From NCBI GenBank assembly GCA_943371005.1, contig CALRTB020000015.1, positions 1 through 64,000 of the forward strand: a stretch of DNA of 64,000 nt, in the 5' to 3' direction. The notes below the pieces were generated by a model that ran no database searches, was not told where the DNA came from, and was given only the letters and a program-made list of their open reading frames with translations. Positions 10,201 to 16,777 of this stretch are shown in pieces. Each line of letters begins with the position of its first letter. Position 1 is the first letter of the stretch. The translations under genes were made by a program, and so were the position numbers. Source of the DNA: MRBY01 sp943371005. GTDB lineage: Bacteria > Cyanobacteriota > Cyanobacteriia > Cyanobacteriales > MRBY01.

Positions 10201-10546
10201 AACCAACCTGGGCAAATCCGAGCTAACCGATGACCTACTCACCCTGGGGACGGGATTCCTCTGTGCCGGAGCGCGGACAGTAATTTCCTCCCTCTGGGCA
10301 GTGGATGACCTAGCAACCGCCATTTTCACCAGCTACTACTACCAAGCCTTGAAACAGACCCAGCAACCAGCTTTCGCCCTTCAACAAGCACAACAACGTC
10401 TGAGAAAAGCTACCTATACAGAATTGTTAGCCGAATTTCCGACTGCCCAGGAAGCTCTTACTGAGCGAAAAAAGAAAAACCCTGGTTCTTCCTACCCGTT
10501 CATTGATCCCTACTACTGGAGTGGTTTTATCTGTCAGGGGGTGTAG
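7208..10546 (+). CDS. TPR-repeat CHAT-domain (caspase-like) protein
   Basis: About 1112 aa from ATG 7208; an in-frame ATG lies 42 bp further upstream but the MSKTEYEQ start looks more natural. Residues ~1-140 are an acidic helical region. Residues ~150-590 are tandem TPR-like units of about 46-50 residues built on PEQWAEAQNNLA...RKENLEHAIYHYKIAL. The C-terminal ~330 residues are a CHAT peptidase domain with the presumed catalytic His in VHSSHHA and Cys in FLSCCETNLG, ending PYYWSGFICQGV. By family, TPR-CHAT proteins sense a partner through the repeats and cleave a protein target; several act in immunity or cell death (for example Craspase). No substrate gene is evident here. The DUF1778-GNAT toxin-antitoxin pair follows 90 bp downstream, an arrangement also seen in the decayed copy at the left edge. 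Confidence 0.88.
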   Translation: MSKTEYEQTLDANLDEWTIDELAEYLEENCEAAELELIFKAIDLLQDYLLNSFEFASELHLSETMLRLGQKEIHDIFQLIFNDLEPPEETVESINAAVAGELPEVPPDVEIEAVQQWLRLKLAVVFEVFRVPFILQAFEASEITSPENWAEIQDNLAYEYSGNVGPNRQEIIERVIHHYQEALTVYTKEAFPEQWAEAQNNLAGVYIERINGDRKENLELAIFHCEKALMIYTKKTYLEQQAKAQNKLAFIYINQTEREKSKNIERAINYCQEALMVYTKKLYPEQWTEAQNNLANAYLQRIEGERKENLEHAIYHYKIALTGYVRDIFPEQWAEGQKNLANVYLQRIEGERKENLEHAIYHYKIALTGYVRDIFLEQWTEVQNNLASIYKDRIEGDRKENLEMAIFHCEEALKVYVRDIFPEQWAITLINLGLAYMKRINGKIQQNKQYSIYCYEQALEVIKRKTYPKTWSDIQYCLANVYSEYHTAIYYCHRALREQTINTYPYDCLKTNSLLGNLYLKQKKWQAAIEVYQRTIECIELLTMWATDDDYKQQIMAENITVYDNIIQACVALGRYDEAIAYAERGRSRRLVELIASNDLYADAEIPPEIQAYLTHYEAIERQLHNLLQEDSNDGSIGERGLGRFRQTTLTPAEREAKTAEIQALQAEKQSLWREIRRFDPIIAQQIQVEAITFEEIAALLPNPQSAILSIYNTGAETHIFVIRHPATSPKKSGLFSLFKQLSKPCPVITLHSCPDLTYQKLEELLTEQWLIPYQENNQHWCQTMGQNLQSIAQALQLEQLIQEHLTGIQELIIIPHLGFHHIPFAALPIGDAEETVTHPEPELDNTRIKIKSKIRVTTNQSLIHQQYLGDLFQIRVLPSCQILKYCHDRPLLPQPKYGIVENTQEDLKFTHIEANRLKQLEPVLPENHLKGRAETTVRNYQDLLTRVENVHSSHHAKSDLNNPRESALELGDGKFSLGSLMLKRYPNLNHVFLSCCETNLGKSELTDDLLTLGTGFLCAGARTVISSLWAVDDLATAIFTSYYYQALKQTQQPAFALQQAQQRLRKATYTELLAEFPTAQEALTERKKKNPGSSYPFIDPYYWSGFICQGV
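8098..8333 (+). repeat. Exact 98-bp direct repeat inside the TPR region
   Basis: Bases 8098-8195 and 8236-8333 are identical, with a period of 138 bp (46 codons). One TPR unit (start YLQRIEGERKENLEHA) has been duplicated very recently or homogenised; the other units have diverged. Confidence 0.85.
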
Positions 10547-10576
10547 TCCTAGTTTGGCAATGTTCATATTAATGGT

Positions 10577-10612
10577 CATACGGCAAATTGCCGGATATAG
10601 TTGGAGTATAAT
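10577..10612 (+). promoter_or_regulatory. Promoter and probable autoregulatory operator of the DUF1778-GNAT pair
   Basis: A perfect inverted repeat CGGCAA-A-TTGCCG (10581-10593) lies 14 bp upstream of a consensus -10 hexamer TATAAT (10607-10612). A related half site, CCGTATAT, lies next to the start codon. In TacAT-type modules the antitoxin represses its own promoter through such a palindrome; assigning that role here is inference. The decayed copy at the left edge has lost this region. Confidence 0.6.
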
Positions 10613-10636
10613 TAGTCATTACTTCCGTATATCCCT

Positions 10637-10933
10637 ATGAAACCCGCTTCCAAAGCTAAAAATCTTGCTCGCTTAGAAGCCCGCCTCAGTCCAGAGGTAA
10701 AAGCTCTCATGCAAAAAGCCGCTGACATCGAAGGGCGATCGCTAACAGATTTTGTCGTGACCAGTGCCCAAGCCGCAGCCTACGCAGTGATTGAACGCCA
10801 TAACACTTTGAAATTGACCTTGGAAGACAGTGAAGCCTTGGCAAATGCGCTATTACAGCCACCAGAACCAAATGCCACACTGAAACAAGCGGCAGTCCGC
10901 TACCAAGAAGAAATTGCAGTTCATGGTGCTTAG
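10637..10933 (+). CDS. DUF1778 (TacA-like) antitoxin
   Basis: 98 aa. The N-terminal half is a ribbon-helix-helix DNA-binding fold (LEARLSPEVKALMQKAADIEGRSLTDFVVTSA), as in DUF1778 antitoxins. The C-terminal tail (ALLQPPEPNATLKQAAVRYQEE) should wrap around the acetyltransferase toxin and block its active site. The reading frame overlaps the toxin start at ATG 10923, so translation is coupled. A palindromic operator overlaps its promoter. Intact, unlike its copy at 1707-1949. Confidence 0.85.
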   Translation: MKPASKAKNLARLEARLSPEVKALMQKAADIEGRSLTDFVVTSAQAAAYAVIERHNTLKLTLEDSEALANALLQPPEPNATLKQAAVRYQEEIAVHGA

Positions 10934-11426
10934 GATTCAGCCCCTGAATAAACGTGTCCATCGGCGCGGGGATTTTTCTTGCGGTGAAATTTCTCTGGAT
11001 ACCTATTTGCAAAGACAAGCTTCCCAGGATGTAAAAAAGCAGGTGGCCACGGTCTTTGTTTTAGTGAATGAACCGGACATGGCAGTGCTAGGTTACTATA
11101 CCCTGTCGGCTTATACGGTTGATGTGGGTGTTCTGAGTTCAGATATCTTGAAGGGCTTACCCCGTTATCCCCTCCTGCCAGCAACGCTTTTGGGAAGGTT
11201 GGCGGTAGATCAAGACTGCCGAGGTCAGGGTTTTGGGGAGCTGTTATTGATTGATGCTTTACGTCGGGCCTGGGAAGCTTCCCAGTCTATTGGGTCTTTA
11301 GTCATTGTAGTGGAAGCATTAAATGAGAAAGCACAGCGTTTTTATTTGAAATATGGCTTTATTCCGTTTATTCAGTCTCCAAAGATGCTCTATCTACCAA
11401 TGAAGTCGATTGAAGCTCTTTTTTGA
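10923..11426 (+). CDS. GNAT-family acetyltransferase toxin (TacT-like)
   Basis: 167 aa from ATG 10923, which overlaps the antitoxin stop by 11 bp; an in-frame TTG lies 9 bp upstream. The sequence has the features of the TacT/AtaT class: N-terminal FSCGEISLDTYLQRQASQDVKK, the strand VLGYYTLSAYTV, the acetyl-CoA loop LAVDQDCRGQGFGELLLIDAL (motif RGQGFG), and the C-terminal NEKAQRFYLKYGFIPF with the conserved YxxxGF. Toxins of this family acetylate the amino group of aminoacyl-tRNA and stop translation. Together with the upstream DUF1778 gene it forms a type II toxin-antitoxin module. Which tRNA it would modify cannot be read from the sequence. Confidence 0.87.
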   Translation: MVLRIQPLNKRVHRRGDFSCGEISLDTYLQRQASQDVKKQVATVFVLVNEPDMAVLGYYTLSAYTVDVGVLSSDILKGLPRYPLLPATLLGRLAVDQDCRGQGFGELLLIDALRRAWEASQSIGSLVIVVEALNEKAQRFYLKYGFIPFIQSPKMLYLPMKSIEALF

Positions 11427-11593
11427 CGATATTTTACTCAAGTCACAGCAGCAAACAATATATTAAGATAGGCGAATGACGGCATTTGAATCATCTCAGG
11501 CAAAAAAATTCTGAAAAAATCTTTGGGAAATTTGCATAAAAAAATTTTTGCTGTCGATGTAAGGGTAGGAACACAAAAAACGGAGTACCTCCC

Positions 11594-12055
11594 ATGGATG
11601 ACAAACACCAAGAGCTACAGGAAAAACTCGTGACCCTCAAGGAAGCTGCTAAAGCCAGACCTGATGACATCACCATTCAGATCTCCATCCAGATTGTGGA
11701 ATATCTGCTGGCTCAGCGTACTGCTCTCCAAAAAAGATCAGAACATGAGCGCGATCGCCGTCAATTTCTCCAAGAAAAATTGAGCATTGAGAAAGCTCAG
11801 GAGACGACGATCCAACAGAGAATCACAGAGTTAAGCGAAGAGATGCGTCAAGCTGCGATTGAAAAACAAAGAATTCTGGCTGAACGAGATAAACTGCGCG
11901 GTGAACTTCAATCCATTGATACTTTACTTCGAGAAACCGTTAAGTCAGTACGAGCAACAACTTCTTTGCCAAAAAAATTCACGATCCTCTGGGATTTCTT
12001 GACAGTCGTTTTCTTTGATGAAGAAAAAATGCTGAATTATCAGTCAGAAAAATAA
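11594..12055 (+). CDS. Small coiled-coil protein, unknown function
   Basis: 153 aa, almost entirely charged alpha-helix with heptad-like spacing (QERITELSEEMRQAAIEKQRILAERDK type). No signal peptide or membrane segment. The C-terminal ~35 residues (TVKSVRATTSLPKKFTILWDFLTVVFFDEEK) match the equivalent part of the next protein (KSATSLHGKLSIVWQFLQSTFFSDD), so the two are paralogues with a shared tail. First of a run of same-strand small genes that leads into the zinc-ribbon gene and the membrane/pentapeptide cassette. Not recognised as a named family. Confidence 0.75.
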   Translation: MDDKHQELQEKLVTLKEAAKARPDDITIQISIQIVEYLLAQRTALQKRSEHERDRRQFLQEKLSIEKAQETTIQQRITELSEEMRQAAIEKQRILAERDKLRGELQSIDTLLRETVKSVRATTSLPKKFTILWDFLTVVFFDEEKMLNYQSEK

Positions 12056-12159
12056 ATTCGAGTATCTAAACCCACCGAAAATCTAAAAATTATTTCATTG
12101 GGTTAATAAAAATCAATCTGTAAATTCATCGCGGGATAAACTTCTAATTAAATTTTATT

Positions 12160-12825
12160 ATGGAAGATCACAACGATTTCGAGAAGCTTATCGATCAACT
12201 CAAGAAAAAGCTAGATAATAATTCTGAACATGGAGGATTGAAAGAGTTATTAGACAAATTAATCAAGAAACTCTATGCCCTACAAAGGGAATATGCCAAT
12301 GACAAAGAGTTACAAGAATTGGTGGAAATGATTAAGTTTTTGCGTCGTTCTAAAGGTCATCTGCAAAGTTGGAATCAGCGTTATGTAGACGAAAATGAAG
12401 ATCTAGAAGGTAATATTGAAGAACAAACTCGTATCAATGAATCTCTAGAACAAGAATTGACCCGTGCCCAGGGAAAAATTGAGCAGATGATTGTAGAACA
12501 AAAACAATTGACTCAAGAACGGGAAAAGATCATTATCGAATTACGACAAATTGACCAAGAGGTCAAAGCAACTCAAGCACGAGTAAAGTCCGCCACAAGC
12601 TTGCATGGCAAGTTGTCCATTGTTTGGCAATTTCTTCAGTCCACATTTTTTTCTGATGATCCCCAGGACTTTGGCAAAATTGAACGCAGTGTTGATGATG
12701 ATGACTATAATTTGCCTCCTGGTGCTGGCGTGATTGACCCCAATCGGAAACCGGATGATGATGGTAATAAACCTTGGATGAAAACTGACCGTGCTTCTGT
12801 ACAAAGGGATCTCTTAGATCATTAA
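12160..12825 (+). CDS. Coiled-coil protein with an acidic tail, unknown function
   Basis: 221 aa. Residues ~1-150 are predicted coiled coil rich in Glu, Lys and Gln. Residues ~150-165 carry the SATSLHGKLSIVWQFL segment shared with the preceding gene. The last ~45 residues are acidic and probably disordered (SVDDDDYNLPPGAG, PDDDGNKPW). Same strand, 104 bp after its paralogue and 19 bp before the next gene, so probably one operon. No enzymatic motif seen. Confidence 0.72.
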   Translation: MEDHNDFEKLIDQLKKKLDNNSEHGGLKELLDKLIKKLYALQREYANDKELQELVEMIKFLRRSKGHLQSWNQRYVDENEDLEGNIEEQTRINESLEQELTRAQGKIEQMIVEQKQLTQEREKIIIELRQIDQEVKATQARVKSATSLHGKLSIVWQFLQSTFFSDDPQDFGKIERSVDDDDYNLPPGAGVIDPNRKPDDDGNKPWMKTDRASVQRDLLDH

Positions 12826-12844
12826 CTACCCCTAGAAACAAAAT

Positions 12845-13240
12845 ATGTCCCGCTTTAGTAAACTCATTGACCAACTCGAAGAACTCGATAAACAGGATAT
12901 TCGCAATACAGCTAAGGTTTTTGCGATTACGGCTGAACTCTACGAACGACTTCAACAGGTTGTTCAAGCCCAGCAAGCACCCCCCCAAGCACAAATTCCA
13001 GGGGATCAGGTGACTGAGGATCTGCTGAAAGAACGCTATGGCAGCTATAACGAAGCTTATAAAGCTTATCAACAGACCTATCACCTCAAATGTAGTCGTG
13101 GCTGGAAAAATCTTTTACCCAAGGTCAAGGATCTCCCCATGCCCCAAACCCAGACAGAACGCATCGAGCAGCTAGAGAGCACTGTGCAAACTCTCTCTGA
13201 GATTGTGATGAACTTAGTTTCTCCGCCCCCGAACCCTTAA
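12845..13240 (+). CDS. Hypothetical helical protein
   Basis: 131 aa, mainly helical. A central Pro/Gln-rich stretch (QAQQAPPQAQIP) separates an N-terminal helix pair from a region with YGSYNEAYKAYQQTYHLKCSRGW, and the C-terminus is a short coiled coil (RIEQLESTVQTLSEIV). It starts 19 bp after the preceding gene. The stop is followed at once by a HIP1 palindrome and a T-rich run (GGCGATCGCCTTTTATTT), which could serve as a weak terminator. No recognised family. Confidence 0.7.
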   Translation: MSRFSKLIDQLEELDKQDIRNTAKVFAITAELYERLQQVVQAQQAPPQAQIPGDQVTEDLLKERYGSYNEAYKAYQQTYHLKCSRGWKNLLPKVKDLPMPQTQTERIEQLESTVQTLSEIVMNLVSPPPNP

Positions 13241-13304
13241 GAGGCGATCGCCTTTTATTTCAGCATCAAACAAATTTCAAACAACGTCGTTAGGAGAAAA
13301 GCCC

Positions 13305-13478
13305 ATGTCTTCTTGGACTCCCCGTAAGCCTTGTCCCAGTTGTGGCCGTACCGGTACAGAACGTCTGAAATGTAGTAACTGTCAGACTGTGGGCTGTAGT
13401 AACGGTAATTGTGAAATCGGCGGCATAAATAGCTGGTGCCCCATTTGCCGGAAACAAACTCGTAAGGTGCGCTTGTAA
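13305..13478 (+). CDS. 57-aa zinc-ribbon protein
   Basis: A short frame from ATG 13305 to TAA 13478, with a good ribosome-binding site (TAGGAG) about 8 bp upstream. It contains four CxxC-type knuckles: CPSCG, CSNC, then C in GCSNGNC, and CPIC, with eight Cys in all, enough for two structural zinc sites. The ends are basic (TPRK and KQTRKVRL). Such mini-proteins usually bind nucleic acid or act as subunits of a larger complex; no specific role can be assigned. It lies between the coiled-coil genes and the membrane/pentapeptide cassette on the same strand. Its even codon use and ribosome-binding site argue that it is a real gene. Confidence 0.75.
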   Translation: MSSWTPRKPCPSCGRTGTERLKCSNCQTVGCSNGNCEIGGINSWCPICRKQTRKVRL

Positions 13479-13515
13479 AGTAATTTTTCGCGAATAATCA
13501 AATCACGAACTATTT

Positions 13516-13557
13516 TGGTCTTCCCCTTCATTTTCTAGGTAGAGACCATTTTTTTTC
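13516..13557 (+). terminator. Possible Rho-independent terminator
   Basis: TGGTCT and AGACCA form a 6-bp stem around a ~21-nt loop, followed by ATTTTTTTT. It lies after the zinc-ribbon gene and before the membrane-protein gene. The stem is short, so termination may be partial. Confidence 0.4.
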
Positions 13558-13639
13558 GGGAAAAGCCTTGAAATTGCATAAATCGCCTCAGTTAATTCGA
13601 TTTAACTACTACTAGGAAGCGATTATCTCTCACGACATT

Positions 13640-14821
13640 ATGCAAGCACCCATTCCCTCTTTTCTGCCGACCTATCCCAGGAAATTACAGCTCAAAGGCA
13701 TGGCCGACCGTGATACTTTTGTGTCTCTGCAGCGGTCTGCCCTAAAAACCAGTTTGTACATTCTCAAATGTGCCTTTGTTTGTTCCCCAAAAGACCTCCA
13801 TGGTACCGCCATTGTGACGAAGGAGCTAAAACAACGGGCGAAACTCAATGCCAGATTGATCACGATTTCGAGCTTTATCAACACCATTGGCATCGCACCG
13901 TTTATTGGGATTGCTCTGGGGAGCTTTGGTCTTTTGACCCTTCCCTTTACAGCAATATTTCTAGGCGGGATCAATGCGGCTTCGAATCATTATGGGGCGA
14001 TCGCCGCTCGACATGCTCCGGGCTATCGTGCCAACGCTTGGTATGGCCTTGGAGGATTTGTGGCCCTGAATGCTTTCCTCACCGCCTTTACGGGGCCGGG
14101 GATCGTGATGTTTACCAACAAACCCGCTGTGCAACAGTACCTAGCGACAAGTATCGTCGAGGAACAACGGGCAAAACTCGATATTCTCAAGCCGACCGCA
14201 GAACTGGATGAACTGAAGGCACAGATCAATGAAGCACAGACAACTCTCCAGCAAATTGTGGCAGAAGAGGGAGAGGTTGCTTCTCGCCAAAATCCTGAGT
14301 GGCAACGGCTCCATCTGAGTCTTTATGGTTCCTACGAAGAGCGTAATCGGGACTGGACAACGGTAAAAACCCCGAATTTGCCTCTGACCCAAAAGCTGGA
14401 ACGTCTTGAAATGGAACATTCGGCCCCCTATCGGGAGAAAAATGCTGAGTTAGATGAACTGCTGAGTCGCAGGATTGACTATGGCGATGATTTACATTTT
14501 CTTCAGGCGGAAATGCCCCAAAGTTTTAACGCTAATTTTCAGCCGGATTATCAAGTGAAGTCGCCCACGACAGAATTGGCGATCGCCACGGAACTTTTTA
14601 TCAATGATTTAAAGATGGGACGTTTCGAACAATTGGCCTTTCCGATGCTGATGGCAGGAATTTCCCTAATCTTGAGCGCCACGGCCTGCCTCCTGACCTA
14701 TGCCTTTGCCCGCAGCCCCGCTGTCCAAGCAAGCTTTGACCCCAAGCAAAAGGCCCTAGTCCGCCAAGCAATCCAGATTCTCCGCCAACGTGCCCAGCAA
14801 ACCCCAACCGTAGAAGATTAA
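13640..14821 (+). CDS. Membrane protein with a cytoplasmic coiled-coil region (cassette copy 1, gene A)
   Basis: 393 aa. Hydrophobic segments at about 74-115 (LITISSFINTIGIAPFIG, SFGLLTLPFTAIFLGGINAA), 130-155 (GFVALNAFLTAFTGPGIVMF) and 335-358 (FPMLMAGISLILSATACLLTYAF) suggest four transmembrane helices. They flank a long soluble helical region (~160-320) with coiled-coil character (LDELKAQINEAQTTLQQIV). Highly similar to the protein at 50880-52076 throughout, including SLYGSYEERNRDWTTVKTPNLPLTQKLERLE. In both places it heads the same three-gene order with 0-5 bp gaps or overlaps. I do not recognise the family. A membrane anchor for the two following proteins is a plausible inference. Confidence 0.8.
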   Translation: MQAPIPSFLPTYPRKLQLKGMADRDTFVSLQRSALKTSLYILKCAFVCSPKDLHGTAIVTKELKQRAKLNARLITISSFINTIGIAPFIGIALGSFGLLTLPFTAIFLGGINAASNHYGAIAARHAPGYRANAWYGLGGFVALNAFLTAFTGPGIVMFTNKPAVQQYLATSIVEEQRAKLDILKPTAELDELKAQINEAQTTLQQIVAEEGEVASRQNPEWQRLHLSLYGSYEERNRDWTTVKTPNLPLTQKLERLEMEHSAPYREKNAELDELLSRRIDYGDDLHFLQAEMPQSFNANFQPDYQVKSPTTELAIATELFINDLKMGRFEQLAFPMLMAGISLILSATACLLTYAFARSPAVQASFDPKQKALVRQAIQILRQRAQQTPTVED

Positions 14822-14825
14822 TTTG

Positions 14826-15524
14826 ATGACTACCCTCCACCTCAGTCAATCTCACCCAAATTCCCCCTTGGCACTGCTCGATTACATTGAAGCCACCGGT
14901 GAAGTGGATGAATGTCCCGAACTGGTTCTACTGATTGAAGAACTAAGCCAACAGCAAGCTGGGGAAAGTGAGATTACCGAAGAACCACCCATTCCTGCCA
15001 TCACCCCAGCGGCGATCGCGACCTATGAACAAGAACTATTCATCCAAGGGACAGCCCTTAAAAAACACTGTCAGAAGCTATACCAAGCCCTTTCGACGAT
15101 TGAAACGACCTCAGAGACACCATTTACTGGCGCGTCAGCCGAAATCCAAGACCACATCGAACAAATTCAACGGGCGATCATACCCATCATGAATTTGAGC
15201 TATCGCTATCGAGGACTACTTCAAACGAGCGATCGCCGAGACGGCATTACCCACTGTTATTACACACGCGGCCTCAGCTACTGCACCCACTTCATTGCCC
15301 AAAAAACCAGTGTCGCCGCAATCACTACAGAATTTAACACCGCGCTCCAGCCGACTGTGCTTTTGAACCGGATCTACCGCTATCTCGACCAATTACCCAG
15401 TCTCTATCACGCCTTGACCAACCGACTTCTACAAACCCTGTGGACAGAATTCCCCAGCGAAGACGGAGCAGTGCCCCTGTCTTTCGTCCAAGCCAGCGAG
15501 TTCCCAAACCAAGAGGAAATTTAA
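14826..15524 (+). CDS. Helical protein (cassette copy 1, gene B)
   Basis: 232 aa from ATG 14826; an in-frame TTG lies one codon upstream. The N-terminus LALLDYIEATGEVDECPE is shared with the copy-2 protein (DHIEATGEVYHSWE), as is the whole C-terminal ~150 residues (TDRRDGITHCYYTRGLSYC, IYRYLDQLPSLYHALTNRLLQTLW). All-helical with no catalytic motif. The stop of gene A is 4 bp upstream and gene C begins 4 bp downstream, so the three are almost certainly translated together. Compared with copy 2 it lacks a Gln/Glu-rich coiled-coil insert of about 55 residues. Function unknown. Confidence 0.8.
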   Translation: MTTLHLSQSHPNSPLALLDYIEATGEVDECPELVLLIEELSQQQAGESEITEEPPIPAITPAAIATYEQELFIQGTALKKHCQKLYQALSTIETTSETPFTGASAEIQDHIEQIQRAIIPIMNLSYRYRGLLQTSDRRDGITHCYYTRGLSYCTHFIAQKTSVAAITTEFNTALQPTVLLNRIYRYLDQLPSLYHALTNRLLQTLWTEFPSEDGAVPLSFVQASEFPNQEEI

Positions 15525-15528
15525 ACCC

Positions 15529-16710
15529 ATGAAACGTTTTATTCGTACCGTTGTCCAGAGCCTCGATACCTTGATCTTCTGGCACCGCACGGCCCCTTTT
15601 CGCCCGACTTTCTCTAAAGAACGCCTCAACAATGCCCAGTTTAAACAAGCCATCCAACGAGATCGCCGTGATTTCAGCCGTGTTGTTTTTGTGGGAGTCG
15701 ACTTTAGCCAATATTTCCTCCAGGGATTTGTGTTCTACCAAGCCGATTTTCGCCTGTCTAACCTATCTGCCCCAGGGACGAACTTAGCCGGCGCTGAATT
15801 AACAGGGGCCCTTTTGCAGAATGTGAACTTAGCTGGGGCTAACCTAGAGAATGCCATTCTGTGCCATGCCAACCTTGAGGGGGCTAACCTTGCCAACTGC
15901 AACCTCAAAGATGCGAATCTAACCGCCGCAAACTTAGGCAATGCCCTCCTCAATCAAGCCCAACTCACAGGAGCGATTCTTGTACAGGCCAAGGCCCAGG
16001 GCGCTAATTTAAAAGAAATCCAAGGCCAGGGTCTCAATGCCCATGGTGCTGATTTACGAGGCGTGAATTTGAGCCAAAGTATTCTCAATGCCGCTGTGTT
16101 TAGCCAGGCACAATTGGGCGCAGCAAATATTGCCCATAGCCAATTGCAAAATAGCAATTTTGCCGAGATCCAAGCCCCTCAACTCAATGGCGTCGGCTGT
16201 GATTTATCGGGGGCTGAACTGCAAGAAGCCAACTTACAAGGGGCCAATCTCCAGGATGCCGTGTTAAAGCGCACCATGTTGCAGCAGTCCAATTTAGCCG
16301 GGAGCCAGTGGGCCCGGGCCGATTTGACCCATGCCACCCTCAGTGGAGCAAACCTCAGCGGTTGTGTCTTTGATAATGCCAATTTAAATGGGGCGAATTT
16401 AGCAAAAGCCGCCATGAAAGAAACCAACCTAAACCATGCCTACTGCGCGGGGATCAATGGTGCGGGTGCGAACTTAGCCGGGAGTAACCTCGCTAATGCA
16501 GACTTGCGGGATGCCAATCTCCAGGGAGCAAATTTGAGCCGTGTGAACTGTGCCTGGGCGGATTTGCGGGGTGCAAATTTGTTAGGGATCCAAAGCACTG
16601 ACTTAAATTTAGAAAATGCTGATTTAACGGAGGCTAGCATCTCTGGCCTAGACAATATAGCGGCAATGACCTGGTTACCAAAAGAATATACAGTGCAGTC
16701 TTCAAACTGA
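15529..16710 (+). CDS. Pentapeptide-repeat protein (cassette copy 1, gene C)
   Basis: 393 aa. After a conserved N-terminal ~45 residues (HRTAPFRPTFSKERLNNAQF) come about 60 pentapeptides of A(N/D)LxG type from ~50 to ~375. They should form a right-handed quadrilateral beta-helix, a smooth rod usually used for protein binding. Clearly paralogous to 52922-54097, with many identical stretches. The short C-terminal cap ends MTWLPKEYTVQSSN. Pentapeptide proteins are abundant in cyanobacteria and mostly of unknown function; some mimic DNA and protect gyrase. In this operon it probably acts with gene A and gene B. Confidence 0.85.
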   Translation: MKRFIRTVVQSLDTLIFWHRTAPFRPTFSKERLNNAQFKQAIQRDRRDFSRVVFVGVDFSQYFLQGFVFYQADFRLSNLSAPGTNLAGAELTGALLQNVNLAGANLENAILCHANLEGANLANCNLKDANLTAANLGNALLNQAQLTGAILVQAKAQGANLKEIQGQGLNAHGADLRGVNLSQSILNAAVFSQAQLGAANIAHSQLQNSNFAEIQAPQLNGVGCDLSGAELQEANLQGANLQDAVLKRTMLQQSNLAGSQWARADLTHATLSGANLSGCVFDNANLNGANLAKAAMKETNLNHAYCAGINGAGANLAGSNLANADLRDANLQGANLSRVNCAWADLRGANLLGIQSTDLNLENADLTEASISGLDNIAAMTWLPKEYTVQSSN

Positions 16711-16777
16711 GCGGCTAAAGGGCGTTTGCCATAAATAGACATCGAAATCGATCACCATTTATTTTTCTAGGAAAACT

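Noticed and set aside
13240..13256. HIP1 palindrome plus T run as a definite terminator
   Set aside because: Only a 10-bp HIP1 palindrome common genome-wide; a weak case, mentioned only with the 12845-13240 gene.
15735..16742. Long antisense frames across both pentapeptide-repeat genes
   Set aside because: Antisense shadows caused by the repetitive GCN/AAY-type codons; no ribosome-binding sites or domains.
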